From: Cyanidium caldarium
Taxonomy: Eukaryota; Rhodophyta; Bangiophyceae; Cyanidiales; Cyanidiaceae
Assembly (NCBI GenBank): GCA_026184775.1
Contig: JANCYW010000001.1
Location: 1-64,000, forward strand
Length of the DNA: 64,000 bases
Reading direction: 5' to 3'
Shown: positions 1 to 12,521 of the stretch, in pieces
How positions within the stretch are numbered: the stretch's first letter is position 1
Layout of the letters: every line of letters starts with the position of its first letter
The notes under the pieces: model-generated
What the model was told of the DNA's origin: nothing
The model's input: the letters and a program-made list of their open reading frames with translations, nothing else
Databases searched by the model: none
Position numbers and translations under genes: made by a program

Positions 1-126
1 ATCCCCCCCCATTCCCCCCCATTCCCCCCATTCCCCCCCATTCCCCCCCATTCCCCCCCATTCCCCCCATTCCCCCCCATTCCCCCCCATTCCCCCCCAT
101 TCCCCCCATTCCCCCCCATTCCCCCC
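1..126. repeat. Telomere, C-strand
   Basis: Thirteen runs of six to eight C separated by ATT; the complementary strand reads AATGGGGGG with occasional extra G. This is the telomere unit I recall for Cyanidioschyzon merolae. The array starts at base 1 and gives way to a different repeat at 127, so the window begins at or within the physical chromosome end and the left side is distal. Confidence 0.95.
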
Positions 127-309
127 AACTCACACCCCTTCGCCCGATCCCCCCCAATTCACACCCGGTCGCCCGATCTCACCCAACGCACACCCGGTCG
201 CCCGATCCCCCCCAACTCACACCCGGTCGCCCGATCCCACCCAACTCACACCCGGTCGCCCGATCCCACCCAACTCACACCCCTTCGCCCGATCTCACCC
301 AACTCACAC
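127..309. repeat. Telomere-adjacent 29-bp tandem repeat
   Basis: About six imperfect copies of a 29-bp unit whose core is AACTCACACCCGGTCGCCC followed by GATCCCACCC; some copies have CCTTCG in place of CGGTCG. It joins the telomere directly at base 127 and merges into the first 3.3-kb satellite copy near base 305. No coding signal is seen. Confidence 0.9.
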
Positions 310-2416
310 GCGACACCACTCCCAATCCCCCAAACGCTCTCCCGTGCGCACGATCGCGCGCGCACACGTCGATCCCCAATAAAAAACAAATAACGAAACA
401 CATTCCCGACACGCGCCGCCCCACTCCCCATGCCCGTTCCCCACCGCTCCAACAAGCCACACACGCTCCACTCCCGGGCAGGGCACGGCGCCGATCGGCC
501 ATACACATCCACAAAAAACGCAATTGCGGCGTGCCATGCCACATCCATTCCATTCAGGTCACGCCACTCCCATACACACACACACTCCCGTCCACAACAC
601 CCGCTCCCACACATACACCTTCCACGCGCTTCATCATCGTCACCGTTCTCGGACTCGTAACATACACCCTGCAGCAGCAACAACACTACCCACATAGACA
701 CCGGAACCGCCGCCGCGCTGCCCACCACCACCATCGCTCTCTCCCACTACCACCGACGCTTTCCCACCAGGTGGCGCCCACACCGCATCCACCACTCCGC
801 GCCATCGCCGCGATCGCCGCTTCTTGTCTACTGTTCTCGATCGACACAATCAACGCGCCCCTCACCTGCGCGCCGCCGCCGATCGGCGCGCGCGCACCCA
901 CAAGGCGCCGCCGCTCCCACAACCGTTACCGATCTGTGCGCATCCACACACAAGGCGACTCCATTCCATACGATTCCACTCCATTCCACACGATTCCATA
1001 CACCCGGCACTCCCCTCGTCTACAACCAGCCGCATCAACACCGACACCTCTCGCACCCGCCAACACTCCAAACGCTTTTCCCACCTCCCGCCACCGTCCC
1101 ACCGTCCCACCGTCCGGCGCACACACACCCACGCCAACGAACCGCCCCAGTAACACCCACTCAGGCAACACACGCTCATCCCACTCACACACGCATCCAC
1201 CCACCACAACCAGCCACTCACTCCCAAACGCATACACTCACTTACACAAGCGCACACACACTCACAGCCGCCCTTCAACATCACTCCGCCAACACTCCGT
1301 CATCCACCAACACCAACACCTTCATTCATCTCACTCCAACCCACCACCAACCACCAACAATCATTCACCTCCATCTCCACATCCATCAACACACCATCCC
1401 ATACACACCCATACTCACCCATACTCACCCATCTCACTTCACCTGCCCCGCTCGTTCCCCTGTAGCCAACCACCACCGTCACAACACTCACACACATGCA
1501 CTCAAACACACGCCTCCCGACGCTGCGCAACGCTGCGCAACGCCCATCCCACACGCTCACCCCATCAATCGCTCATTCCTTCATTCCTTCCATCGATCCA
1601 GAGCTCTCAGCGTTCTTTTGCACTCCCAGACGCACGCGCAGCCACCGCTCCCCGCTTCCGCTTCCAACCACCCCAACACACTCCCAACACTCCCAACACC
1701 CACCAACCAACTCTCCCGCACGCCCATGACCCCTCTCCCACCACCACCGATCATCAACCCATCAGGCGCTCACCCGCCAACACTCCCCCAGCTCCCAGCT
1801 CCCAACCGACCCGCTGGCCGTTCCCGCCCCAAACCGACCCCAACACCCAACACACACTCATGAACACTCCAAACACTCCCAACACACTCCCAACACTCCC
1901 AACACCCACCAACCAGCTCTCCCGCACGCCCATGACCCCTCTCCCACCACCACCGATCGTCAACCCATCAGGCGCTCACCCGCCAACACTCCCCCAGCTC
2001 CCAGCTCCCAACCGACCCGCTGGCCGTTCCCGCCCCAAACCGACCCCAACACCCAACACACACTCATGAACACTCCAAACACTCCCAACACACTCCACAC
2101 CCAACAACCAACGCTCCCGCACGCCCATGACCCCTCTCCCACCACCACCACCGCCCATCGTCGTCGGTCAGCCCAAGCCCTCATACGCCAGCGCCGCGCC
2201 AACGCCCACCGCCCACCGCGTGCCCACTGCACGCCCTTACGCCAGCACGTAACACACTCGAAACACAACACCACCTCCCCCACTCACCCAAACACTCCAT
2301 ACGTATACTCACGCACACACACACACACACGCTCTCTCACTCGACACCACTGCCCCCCACGCACTGCCCAATGGCGCCGCACGACACTCTTACCATTCCC
2401 CGCCCGCGCACGATCG

Positions 2417-2448
<32 letters not shown>

Positions 2449-2651
2449 CCTTCAATCACTATTCCGTAATCGGCGATTGTCTTCGATCGGCAATCGGCAA
2501 TCGGCAATCGCCTTCAATCAGTAATCCGTAATCGGCGATTGTCTTCGATCGGCAATCAGTGATCGGCAATCGGCAATCAGTGATCGGCAATCGGCAATCA
2601 GTGATCGGCAATCGCCTTCAATCAGTAATCCGTAATCGGCGATTTTCCTCG

Positions 2652-2683
<32 letters not shown>

Positions 2684-2775
2684 CCTTCAATCAGTAATCC
2701 GTAATTGGCGATTTTCCTCGATCGGCAATCGGCAATCGCCTTCAATCTTTATTCCGTAATCGGCGATTTTCCTCG

Positions 2776-2828
<53 letters not shown>

Positions 2829-3316
2829 CCTTCAATCAGTAATCCGTAATCGGCGATTTTCCTCGATCGGCAATCAGTGATCGGCAATCGCCTGCAATCA
2901 GTAATCCGTAATCGGCGATTTTCCTCGATCGGCAATCGGCAATCGGCAATCGCCTTCAATCAGTAATCCGTAATCGGCGATTGTCTTCGATCGGCAATCA
3001 GTGATCGGCAATCGGCAATCGCCTTCAATCAGTAATCCGTAATCGGCGATTTTCCTCGATCGGCAATCAGTGATCGGCAATCGCCTTCAATCAGTAATCC
3101 GTAATCGGCGATTTTCCTCGATCGGCAATCAGTGATCGGCAATCGGCAATCAGTGATCGGCAATCGCCTTCAATCAGTAATCCGTAATCGGCGATTTTCC
3201 TCGATCGGCAATCAGTGATCGGCAATCGGCAATCAGTGATCGGCAATCGCCTTCAATCACTAATCCGTAATCGGCGATTTTCCTCGATCGGCAATCGGCA
3301 ATCGCCTTCAATCGGC
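305..3316. repeat. Subtelomeric satellite, copy 1 (5'-truncated)
   Basis: First of four copies of a long satellite. Base 305 corresponds to about base 3602 of copy 2, so this copy lacks the first 285 bp or so of the unit. Up to about 1150 it shows scattered substitutions and small length changes against copy 2 (offset 3294-3297 instead of 3306); beyond that it looks identical to copy 2. Within the unit lies a 206-bp tandem duplication (about 1660-1865 and 1866-2071). The plus strand is C/A-rich and nearly free of G runs. Reading frames of up to 512 codons are present but consist of Pro, His, Thr and Ser in microsatellite-like strings, so no gene is called. Confidence 0.93.
2411..3314. repeat. 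CGGCAAT minisatellite in copy 1
   Basis: About 900 bp built from the 7-mer CGGCAAT in short runs, punctuated by CAGTGAT variants and by a recurring spacer containing GCCTTCAATCAGTAATC, CGTAAT and GGCGATTTTCCTC. The 7-mer AATCGCC and the later GGCGATT of each higher-order unit are complementary, so each unit could fold as a 7-bp stem around a 21-base loop. The same array recurs at 5717-6620 and 9023-9926. Confidence 0.93.
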
Positions 3317-5722
3317 GTTGCCCTCTCTCAACCATCAACCATCCCACAGCGCGAAAACCCGAAATCCGCCATCCCGCATCCCTAACACCATCCGGCCACG
3401 TAACCGTCTGCCCCAACACGCACACACACAAAACCCAAAACGCCCCAACCGCCCGACACAGCGACGCCGCCCGGTCGCAGGGCGCCGCGCTTTTTCCGCG
3501 CCATTTTCCACAATTTCCCCTTTTCCCGGCCGATGCTGCGTTCCAAATCGCGCGCGCGCGCATGCCACCCCCAATCTCGCCCGCCGTGCGCCCGCCCGCC
3601 CCACACGCGACACAACTCCCATTCCCCCCAAACGCTCTCTCCCGTGCGCACGATCGCGCGCGCACACATCGATCCCCAAAAACAAAAAAAAAACATTCCC
3701 GACATGCGCCGCCCCACTCCCCATGCCCGTTCCCCACCGCTCCAACAAGCCACACACGCGCCACTCCCGGGCAGGGCACGGCGCCGACCGGCGATACACA
3801 ACCACAAAAAACGCAATTGCGGCGTGCCATACAACATCCATTCCATTCAGGTCACGCCACTCCCATACACTCCCACACACACTCCCAGCCACAACACCCG
3901 CTCCCACACATACACCTTCCACACGCTTCATCATCGTCGCCGTTCTCGGACTCGTAACATACACCCTGCAACAGCAACAACACTACCCACATAGACACCG
4001 TAACCGCCGCCGCGCTGCCCACCACCACCATCGCTCTCTCTCACTTTCACCGACGCTTTCCCACCAGGTGGCGCCCACACCGCATCCACCACTCCGCGCC
4101 ATCGCCGCGATCGCCGCCTCTTGTCTACTGTTCTCGATCGACACAATCAACGCGCACCCTCACCTGCGCGCCGCCGCCGATCGGCGCGCGCGCACCCACA
4201 AGGCGCCGCCGCTCCCATAACCGTTACCGATCTGTGCGCATCCACACACAAGGCGACTCCATTCCATACACTTCCACTCCATTCCATACGATTCCATACA
4301 CCCGGCACTCCCCTCGTCTACAACCAGCCGCAACAACACCGACACCTCTCGCACCCGCCAACACTCCAAACGCTTTTCCCACCTCTCGCCACCGTCCCAC
4401 CGTCCCACCGTCCCACCGTCCGGCGCACACACACACACGCCAACGATCCACCCCAGTAACACCCACTCAGGCAACACACGCTCATCCCACTCACACACGC
4501 ATCCACCCACCACAACCAGCCACTCACTCCCAAACGCATACACTCACTTACACAAGCGCACACACACTCACAGCCGCCCTTCAACATCACTCCGCCAACA
4601 CTCCGTCATCCACCAACACCAACACCTTCATTCATCTCACTCCAACCCACCACCAACCACCAACAATCATTCACCTCCATCTCCACATCCATCAACACAC
4701 CATCCCATACACACCCATACTCACCCATACTCACCCATCTCACTTCACCTGCCCCGCTCGTTCCCCTGTAGCCAACCACCACCGTCACAACACTCACACA
4801 CATGCACTCAAACACACGCCTCCCGACGCTGCGCAACGCTGCGCAACGCCCATCCCACACGCTCACCCCATCAATCGCTCATTCCTTCATTCCTTCCATC
4901 GATCCAGAGCTCTCAGCGTTCTTTTGCACTCCCAGACGCACGCGCAGCCACCGCTCCCCGCTTCCGCTTCCAACCACCCCAACACACTCCCAACACTCCC
5001 AACACCCACCAACCAACTCTCCCGCACGCCCATGACCCCTCTCCCACCACCACCGATCATCAACCCATCAGGCGCTCACCCGCCAACACTCCCCCAGCTC
5101 CCAGCTCCCAACCGACCCGCTGGCCGTTCCCGCCCCAAACCGACCCCAACACCCAACACACACTCATGAACACTCCAAACACTCCCAACACACTCCCAAC
5201 ACTCCCAACACCCACCAACCAGCTCTCCCGCACGCCCATGACCCCTCTCCCACCACCACCGATCGTCAACCCATCAGGCGCTCACCCGCCAACACTCCCC
5301 CAGCTCCCAGCTCCCAACCGACCCGCTGGCCGTTCCCGCCCCAAACCGACCCCAACACCCAACACACACTCATGAACACTCCAAACACTCCCAACACACT
5401 CCACACCCAACAACCAACGCTCCCGCACGCCCATGACCCCTCTCCCACCACCACCACCGCCCATCGTCGTCGGTCAGCCCAAGCCCTCATACGCCAGCGC
5501 CGCGCCAACGCCCACCGCCCACCGCGTGCCCACTGCACGCCCTTACGCCAGCACGTAACACACTCGAAACACAACACCACCTCCCCCACTCACCCAAACA
5601 CTCCATACGTATACTCACGCACACACACACACACACGCTCTCTCACTCGACACCACTGCCCCCCACGCACTGCCCAATGGCGCCGCACGACACTCTTACC
5701 ATTCCCCGCCCGCGCACGATCG

Positions 5723-5754
<32 letters not shown>

Positions 5755-5957
5755 CCTTCAATCACTATTCCGTAATCGGCGATTGTCTTCGATCGGCAAT
5801 CGGCAATCGGCAATCGCCTTCAATCAGTAATCCGTAATCGGCGATTGTCTTCGATCGGCAATCAGTGATCGGCAATCGGCAATCAGTGATCGGCAATCGG
5901 CAATCAGTGATCGGCAATCGCCTTCAATCAGTAATCCGTAATCGGCGATTTTCCTCG

Positions 5958-5989
<32 letters not shown>

Positions 5990-6081
5990 CCTTCAATCAG
6001 TAATCCGTAATTGGCGATTTTCCTCGATCGGCAATCGGCAATCGCCTTCAATCTTTATTCCGTAATCGGCGATTTTCCTCG

Positions 6082-6134
<53 letters not shown>

Positions 6135-6622
6135 CCTTCAATCAGTAATCCGTAATCGGCGATTTTCCTCGATCGGCAATCAGTGATCGGCAATCGCCTG
6201 CAATCAGTAATCCGTAATCGGCGATTTTCCTCGATCGGCAATCGGCAATCGGCAATCGCCTTCAATCAGTAATCCGTAATCGGCGATTGTCTTCGATCGG
6301 CAATCAGTGATCGGCAATCGGCAATCGCCTTCAATCAGTAATCCGTAATCGGCGATTTTCCTCGATCGGCAATCAGTGATCGGCAATCGCCTTCAATCAG
6401 TAATCCGTAATCGGCGATTTTCCTCGATCGGCAATCAGTGATCGGCAATCGGCAATCAGTGATCGGCAATCGCCTTCAATCAGTAATCCGTAATCGGCGA
6501 TTTTCCTCGATCGGCAATCAGTGATCGGCAATCGGCAATCAGTGATCGGCAATCGCCTTCAATCACTAATCCGTAATCGGCGATTTTCCTCGATCGGCAA
6601 TCGGCAATCGCCTTCAATCGGC
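3317..6622. repeat. Subtelomeric satellite, copy 2 (full length, 3306 bp)
   Basis: Full unit: a G-containing opening of about 300 bp, a C/A-rich body with ACC, CAC and CAACACTCC strings, the internal 206-bp duplication, and the CGGCAAT minisatellite at its end. I found no difference from copy 3 in the stretches compared. No coding region is supported. Confidence 0.94.
5717..6620. repeat. CGGCAAT minisatellite in copy 2
   Basis: Same array as at 2411-3314, displaced by exactly 3306 bp, with the same order of variant units, so it was copied as part of the larger satellite and did not expand on its own. Confidence 0.93.
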
Positions 6623-9028
6623 GTTGCCCTCTCTCAACCATCAACCATCCCACAGCGCGAAAACCCGAAATCCGCCATCCCGCATCCCTAACACCATCCG
6701 GCCACGTAACCGTCTGCCCCAACACGCACACACACAAAACCCAAAACGCCCCAACCGCCCGACACAGCGACGCCGCCCGGTCGCAGGGCGCCGCGCTTTT
6801 TCCGCGCCATTTTCCACAATTTCCCCTTTTCCCGGCCGATGCTGCGTTCCAAATCGCGCGCGCGCGCATGCCACCCCCAATCTCGCCCGCCGTGCGCCCG
6901 CCCGCCCCACACGCGACACAACTCCCATTCCCCCCAAACGCTCTCTCCCGTGCGCACGATCGCGCGCGCACACATCGATCCCCAAAAACAAAAAAAAAAC
7001 ATTCCCGACATGCGCCGCCCCACTCCCCATGCCCGTTCCCCACCGCTCCAACAAGCCACACACGCGCCACTCCCGGGCAGGGCACGGCGCCGACCGGCGA
7101 TACACAACCACAAAAAACGCAATTGCGGCGTGCCATACAACATCCATTCCATTCAGGTCACGCCACTCCCATACACTCCCACACACACTCCCAGCCACAA
7201 CACCCGCTCCCACACATACACCTTCCACACGCTTCATCATCGTCGCCGTTCTCGGACTCGTAACATACACCCTGCAACAGCAACAACACTACCCACATAG
7301 ACACCGTAACCGCCGCCGCGCTGCCCACCACCACCATCGCTCTCTCTCACTTTCACCGACGCTTTCCCACCAGGTGGCGCCCACACCGCATCCACCACTC
7401 CGCGCCATCGCCGCGATCGCCGCCTCTTGTCTACTGTTCTCGATCGACACAATCAACGCGCACCCTCACCTGCGCGCCGCCGCCGATCGGCGCGCGCGCA
7501 CCCACAAGGCGCCGCCGCTCCCATAACCGTTACCGATCTGTGCGCATCCACACACAAGGCGACTCCATTCCATACACTTCCACTCCATTCCATACGATTC
7601 CATACACCCGGCACTCCCCTCGTCTACAACCAGCCGCAACAACACCGACACCTCTCGCACCCGCCAACACTCCAAACGCTTTTCCCACCTCTCGCCACCG
7701 TCCCACCGTCCCACCGTCCCACCGTCCGGCGCACACACACACACGCCAACGATCCACCCCAGTAACACCCACTCAGGCAACACACGCTCATCCCACTCAC
7801 ACACGCATCCACCCACCACAACCAGCCACTCACTCCCAAACGCATACACTCACTTACACAAGCGCACACACACTCACAGCCGCCCTTCAACATCACTCCG
7901 CCAACACTCCGTCATCCACCAACACCAACACCTTCATTCATCTCACTCCAACCCACCACCAACCACCAACAATCATTCACCTCCATCTCCACATCCATCA
8001 ACACACCATCCCATACACACCCATACTCACCCATACTCACCCATCTCACTTCACCTGCCCCGCTCGTTCCCCTGTAGCCAACCACCACCGTCACAACACT
8101 CACACACATGCACTCAAACACACGCCTCCCGACGCTGCGCAACGCTGCGCAACGCCCATCCCACACGCTCACCCCATCAATCGCTCATTCCTTCATTCCT
8201 TCCATCGATCCAGAGCTCTCAGCGTTCTTTTGCACTCCCAGACGCACGCGCAGCCACCGCTCCCCGCTTCCGCTTCCAACCACCCCAACACACTCCCAAC
8301 ACTCCCAACACCCACCAACCAACTCTCCCGCACGCCCATGACCCCTCTCCCACCACCACCGATCATCAACCCATCAGGCGCTCACCCGCCAACACTCCCC
8401 CAGCTCCCAGCTCCCAACCGACCCGCTGGCCGTTCCCGCCCCAAACCGACCCCAACACCCAACACACACTCATGAACACTCCAAACACTCCCAACACACT
8501 CCCAACACTCCCAACACCCACCAACCAGCTCTCCCGCACGCCCATGACCCCTCTCCCACCACCACCGATCGTCAACCCATCAGGCGCTCACCCGCCAACA
8601 CTCCCCCAGCTCCCAGCTCCCAACCGACCCGCTGGCCGTTCCCGCCCCAAACCGACCCCAACACCCAACACACACTCATGAACACTCCAAACACTCCCAA
8701 CACACTCCACACCCAACAACCAACGCTCCCGCACGCCCATGACCCCTCTCCCACCACCACCACCGCCCATCGTCGTCGGTCAGCCCAAGCCCTCATACGC
8801 CAGCGCCGCGCCAACGCCCACCGCCCACCGCGTGCCCACTGCACGCCCTTACGCCAGCACGTAACACACTCGAAACACAACACCACCTCCCCCACTCACC
8901 CAAACACTCCATACGTATACTCACGCACACACACACACACACGCTCTCTCACTCGACACCACTGCCCCCCACGCACTGCCCAATGGCGCCGCACGACACT
9001 CTTACCATTCCCCGCCCGCGCACGATCG

Positions 9029-9060
<32 letters not shown>

Positions 9061-9263
9061 CCTTCAATCACTATTCCGTAATCGGCGATTGTCTTCGATC
9101 GGCAATCGGCAATCGGCAATCGCCTTCAATCAGTAATCCGTAATCGGCGATTGTCTTCGATCGGCAATCAGTGATCGGCAATCGGCAATCAGTGATCGGC
9201 AATCGGCAATCAGTGATCGGCAATCGCCTTCAATCAGTAATCCGTAATCGGCGATTTTCCTCG

Positions 9264-9295
<32 letters not shown>

Positions 9296-9387
9296 CCTTC
9301 AATCAGTAATCCGTAATTGGCGATTTTCCTCGATCGGCAATCGGCAATCGCCTTCAATCTTTATTCCGTAATCGGCGATTTTCCTCG

Positions 9388-9440
<53 letters not shown>

Positions 9441-9928
9441 CCTTCAATCAGTAATCCGTAATCGGCGATTTTCCTCGATCGGCAATCAGTGATCGGCAAT
9501 CGCCTGCAATCAGTAATCCGTAATCGGCGATTTTCCTCGATCGGCAATCGGCAATCGGCAATCGCCTTCAATCAGTAATCCGTAATCGGCGATTGTCTTC
9601 GATCGGCAATCAGTGATCGGCAATCGGCAATCGCCTTCAATCAGTAATCCGTAATCGGCGATTTTCCTCGATCGGCAATCAGTGATCGGCAATCGCCTTC
9701 AATCAGTAATCCGTAATCGGCGATTTTCCTCGATCGGCAATCAGTGATCGGCAATCGGCAATCAGTGATCGGCAATCGCCTTCAATCAGTAATCCGTAAT
9801 CGGCGATTTTCCTCGATCGGCAATCAGTGATCGGCAATCGGCAATCAGTGATCGGCAATCGCCTTCAATCACTAATCCGTAATCGGCGATTTTCCTCGAT
9901 CGGCAATCGGCAATCGCCTTCAATCGGC
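6623..9928. repeat. Subtelomeric satellite, copy 3 (full length, 3306 bp)
   Basis: Exact 3306-bp displacement of copy 2 with no difference noticed, including the variant order inside the minisatellite. Identity over 3.3 kb of non-coding DNA points to a recent duplication or ongoing homogenisation by unequal exchange. Confidence 0.94.
9023..9926. repeat. CGGCAAT minisatellite in copy 3
   Basis: Third array, 3306 bp from the second, same unit order. It is the most proximal array; copy 4 ends before reaching a minisatellite. Confidence 0.93.
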
Positions 9929-11794
9929 GTTGCCCTCTCTCAACCATCAACCATCCCACAGCGCGAAAACCCGAAATCCGCCATCCCGCATCCCTAACAC
10001 CATCCGGCCACGTAACCGTCTGCCCCAACACGCACACACACAAAACCCAAAACGCCCCAACCGCCCGACACAGCGACGCCGCCCGGTCGCAGGGCGCCGC
10101 GCTTTTTCCGCGCCATTTTCCACAATTTCCCCTTTTCCCGGCCGATGCTGCGTTCCAAATCGCGCGCGCGCGCATGCCACCCCCAATCTCGCCCGCCGTG
10201 CGCCCGCCCGCCCCACACGCGACACAACTCCCATTCCCCCCAAACGCTCTCTCCCGTGCGCACGATCGCGCGCGCACACATCGATCCCCAAAAACAAAAA
10301 AAAAACATTCCCGACATGCGCCGCCCCACTCCCCATGCCCGTTCCCCACCGCTCCAACAAGCCACACACGCGCCACTCCCGGGCAGGGCACGGCGCCGAC
10401 CGGCGATACACAACCACAAAAAACGCAATTGCGGCGTGCCATACAACATCCATTCCATTCAGGTCACGCCACTCCCATACACTCCCACACACACTCCCAG
10501 CCACAACACCCGCTCCCACACATACACCTTCCACACGCTTCATCATCGTCGCCGTTCTCGGACTCGTAACATACACCCTGCAACAGCAACAACACTACCC
10601 ACATAGACACCGTAACCGCCGCCGCGCTGCCCACCACCACCATCGCTCTCTCTCACTTTCACCGACGCTTTCCCACCAGGTGGCGCCCACACCGCATCCA
10701 CCACTCCGCACCATCGCCGCGATCGCCGCCTCTTGTCTACTGTTCTCGATCGACACAATCAACGCGCACCCTCACCTGCGCGCCGCTGCCGATCGGCGCG
10801 CGCGCACCCACAAGGCGCCGCCGCTCCCACAACCGTCACCGATCCGCGTCATGGCGCCCCCTCTCGCGTTGCCGCTACCGATCGGCACACACACACACAA
10901 GGCGACTCCGCTCCCACAACCGTCACCGATCCGTGCGCATCCACACAAAAGGCGACTCCATTCCATACGATTCCATACACCCGGCACTCCCCTCGTCTAC
11001 CACCAGCCGCATCAACACCGGCACCTCTCGCACCCGCCAACACTCCAAAACGCTTTTCCCACCTCCCGCCACCGTCCCACCGTCCCACCGTCCGGCACAC
11101 ACACACACACACCAACGAACCACCCCAGTAACACCCACTCAGGCAACACACGCTCACCCCACACACACACGCATCCACCCACCACAACCAGCCACTCACT
11201 CCCAAACGCATACACTCACTTACACAAGCGCACACACACTCACAGCCGCCCTCCAACATCACTCCACCAACACTCCGTCATCCACCAACACCAACACCTC
11301 CATTCATCTCACTCCAACCCACCACCAACCACCAACAAACATTCACCTCCATCTCCACATCCATCAACACCCCATCCCATACACACCCATCTCACTTCAC
11401 CTGCCCCGCTCGTTCCCCTGTAGCCAACCACCACCATCACAACACTCACACACATGCACTCAAACACACGCCTCCCGACGCTGCGCAACGCTGCGCAACG
11501 CCCATCCCACACGCTCACCCCATCAATCGCTCATTCCTTCAATCGATCATTCGATCCAGAGCTCTCAGCGTTCTTTTACACTCCCAGACGCACGCGCAGC
11601 CACCGCTCCCCGCTTCCGCTTCCAACCACCCCAACACACTCCCAACACTCCCAACACCCACCAAACAACTCTCCCGCACGCCCATGACCCCTCTCCCACC
11701 ACCACCGATCATCAACCCATCAGGCGCTCACCCGCCAACACTCCCCCAGCTCCCAGCTCCCAACCGACCCGCTGGCCGTTCCCGCCCCAAACCG
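9929..11794. repeat. Subtelomeric satellite, copy 4 (diverged, truncated)
   Basis: Nearly identical to copies 2 and 3 for about 900 bp, with a few substitutions (for example near 10709 and 10787). From about 10850 it carries an extra stretch containing CGTCATGGCGCCCCC and more differences, and it has only one of the two 206-bp internal repeats. Similarity stops near 11794. It is probably the oldest copy, at the inner border of the array. Confidence 0.88.
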
Positions 11795-12520
11795 GTCGTC
11801 ACTCGCCTCAACACCCCCCAACCGACCAACACACCCAAACACTCCCATCACCACCACCACCCGACCAGGCGCTCACCCGCCAACACCCCACCACCCTCGA
11901 GACCCAACACCCCGCAGTTCAACATCTCTATAGCTCGCTCAGCGGCCCCAAACCCACTTCCATCTGCGCTGCCCCAGATCGCCTCATTTCGATTCCACAC
12001 ACCAACACAGAGACGCACCAGTGCCCGATTCCCCCAACAACAACAACAATCACACAGCGTTCCTATGCGGCCACCGTAACCGGAACGACCGCCACAACAC
12101 CACCCCCACTCCCTGACATTCACGCGCACCCCGCACTACTTCCCTCACTCGCAGTCACACTCACGCTCCAACAACAACAACACTAAGGGTACCCACGCGT
12201 CTCTCCATCTCTCCCGCATCCCCAGCGCGCCCCGCAACGTATCACATCCACTACCAACAACTCCCGCGCCATGCCCACATGCTCTGCTGCCAACCGGCTC
12301 ACCACCACCAACCACCACCACCACCACCTCATCTTCATCTTCATCATCGCCCCGTGGTGCCTCTACGACGACGACCACCCTCCAACGGCTGGCACCGCTG
12401 TCCCGGTGCCCTGCTGCCCCCTATCCACCACCAAACATCCGCTCCACACACGCCAACCGCGCGGCCAGCCGCGCATCCGCCGCTTCACCTGCCTCTCCCA
12501 TGCATGCCGCTACGACGCTA
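11795..12520. other. Inner border of the subtelomere, no gene seen
   Basis: C/A-rich low-complexity DNA continues but no longer matches the 3.3-kb unit. It contains CAACAACAA runs (about 12040 and 12170-12185), a CCACCAACCACCACCACC run near 12300 and a TCTTCATCTTCATCATC run near 12330. Frames here encode His/Pro/Thr strings and are not supported as genes. Confidence 0.7.
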
Positions 12521-12521
12521 A

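Noticed and set aside
531-2069. Open frame of 512 codons in the first satellite copy
   Set aside because: The product is Pro/His/Thr/Ser strings that follow the C/A-rich repeats; the same region is open in other frames too, and copies differ by frame-shifting length changes. No start context or domain.
2518-3080. Minus-strand frames with repeats such as IADCRSRKIADYG
   Set aside because: They merely translate the 7-mer minisatellite; period and variants are not in multiples of three and the frames break repeatedly.
2411-3314. CRISPR-like array
   Set aside because: Units are short, abutting, without unique spacers of constant length, and the host is a eukaryote.
9930-12186. Long overlapping frames (497 and 417 codons) in satellite copy 4
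   Set aside because: They span repeat borders and are compositional accidents of stop-poor C/A DNA.
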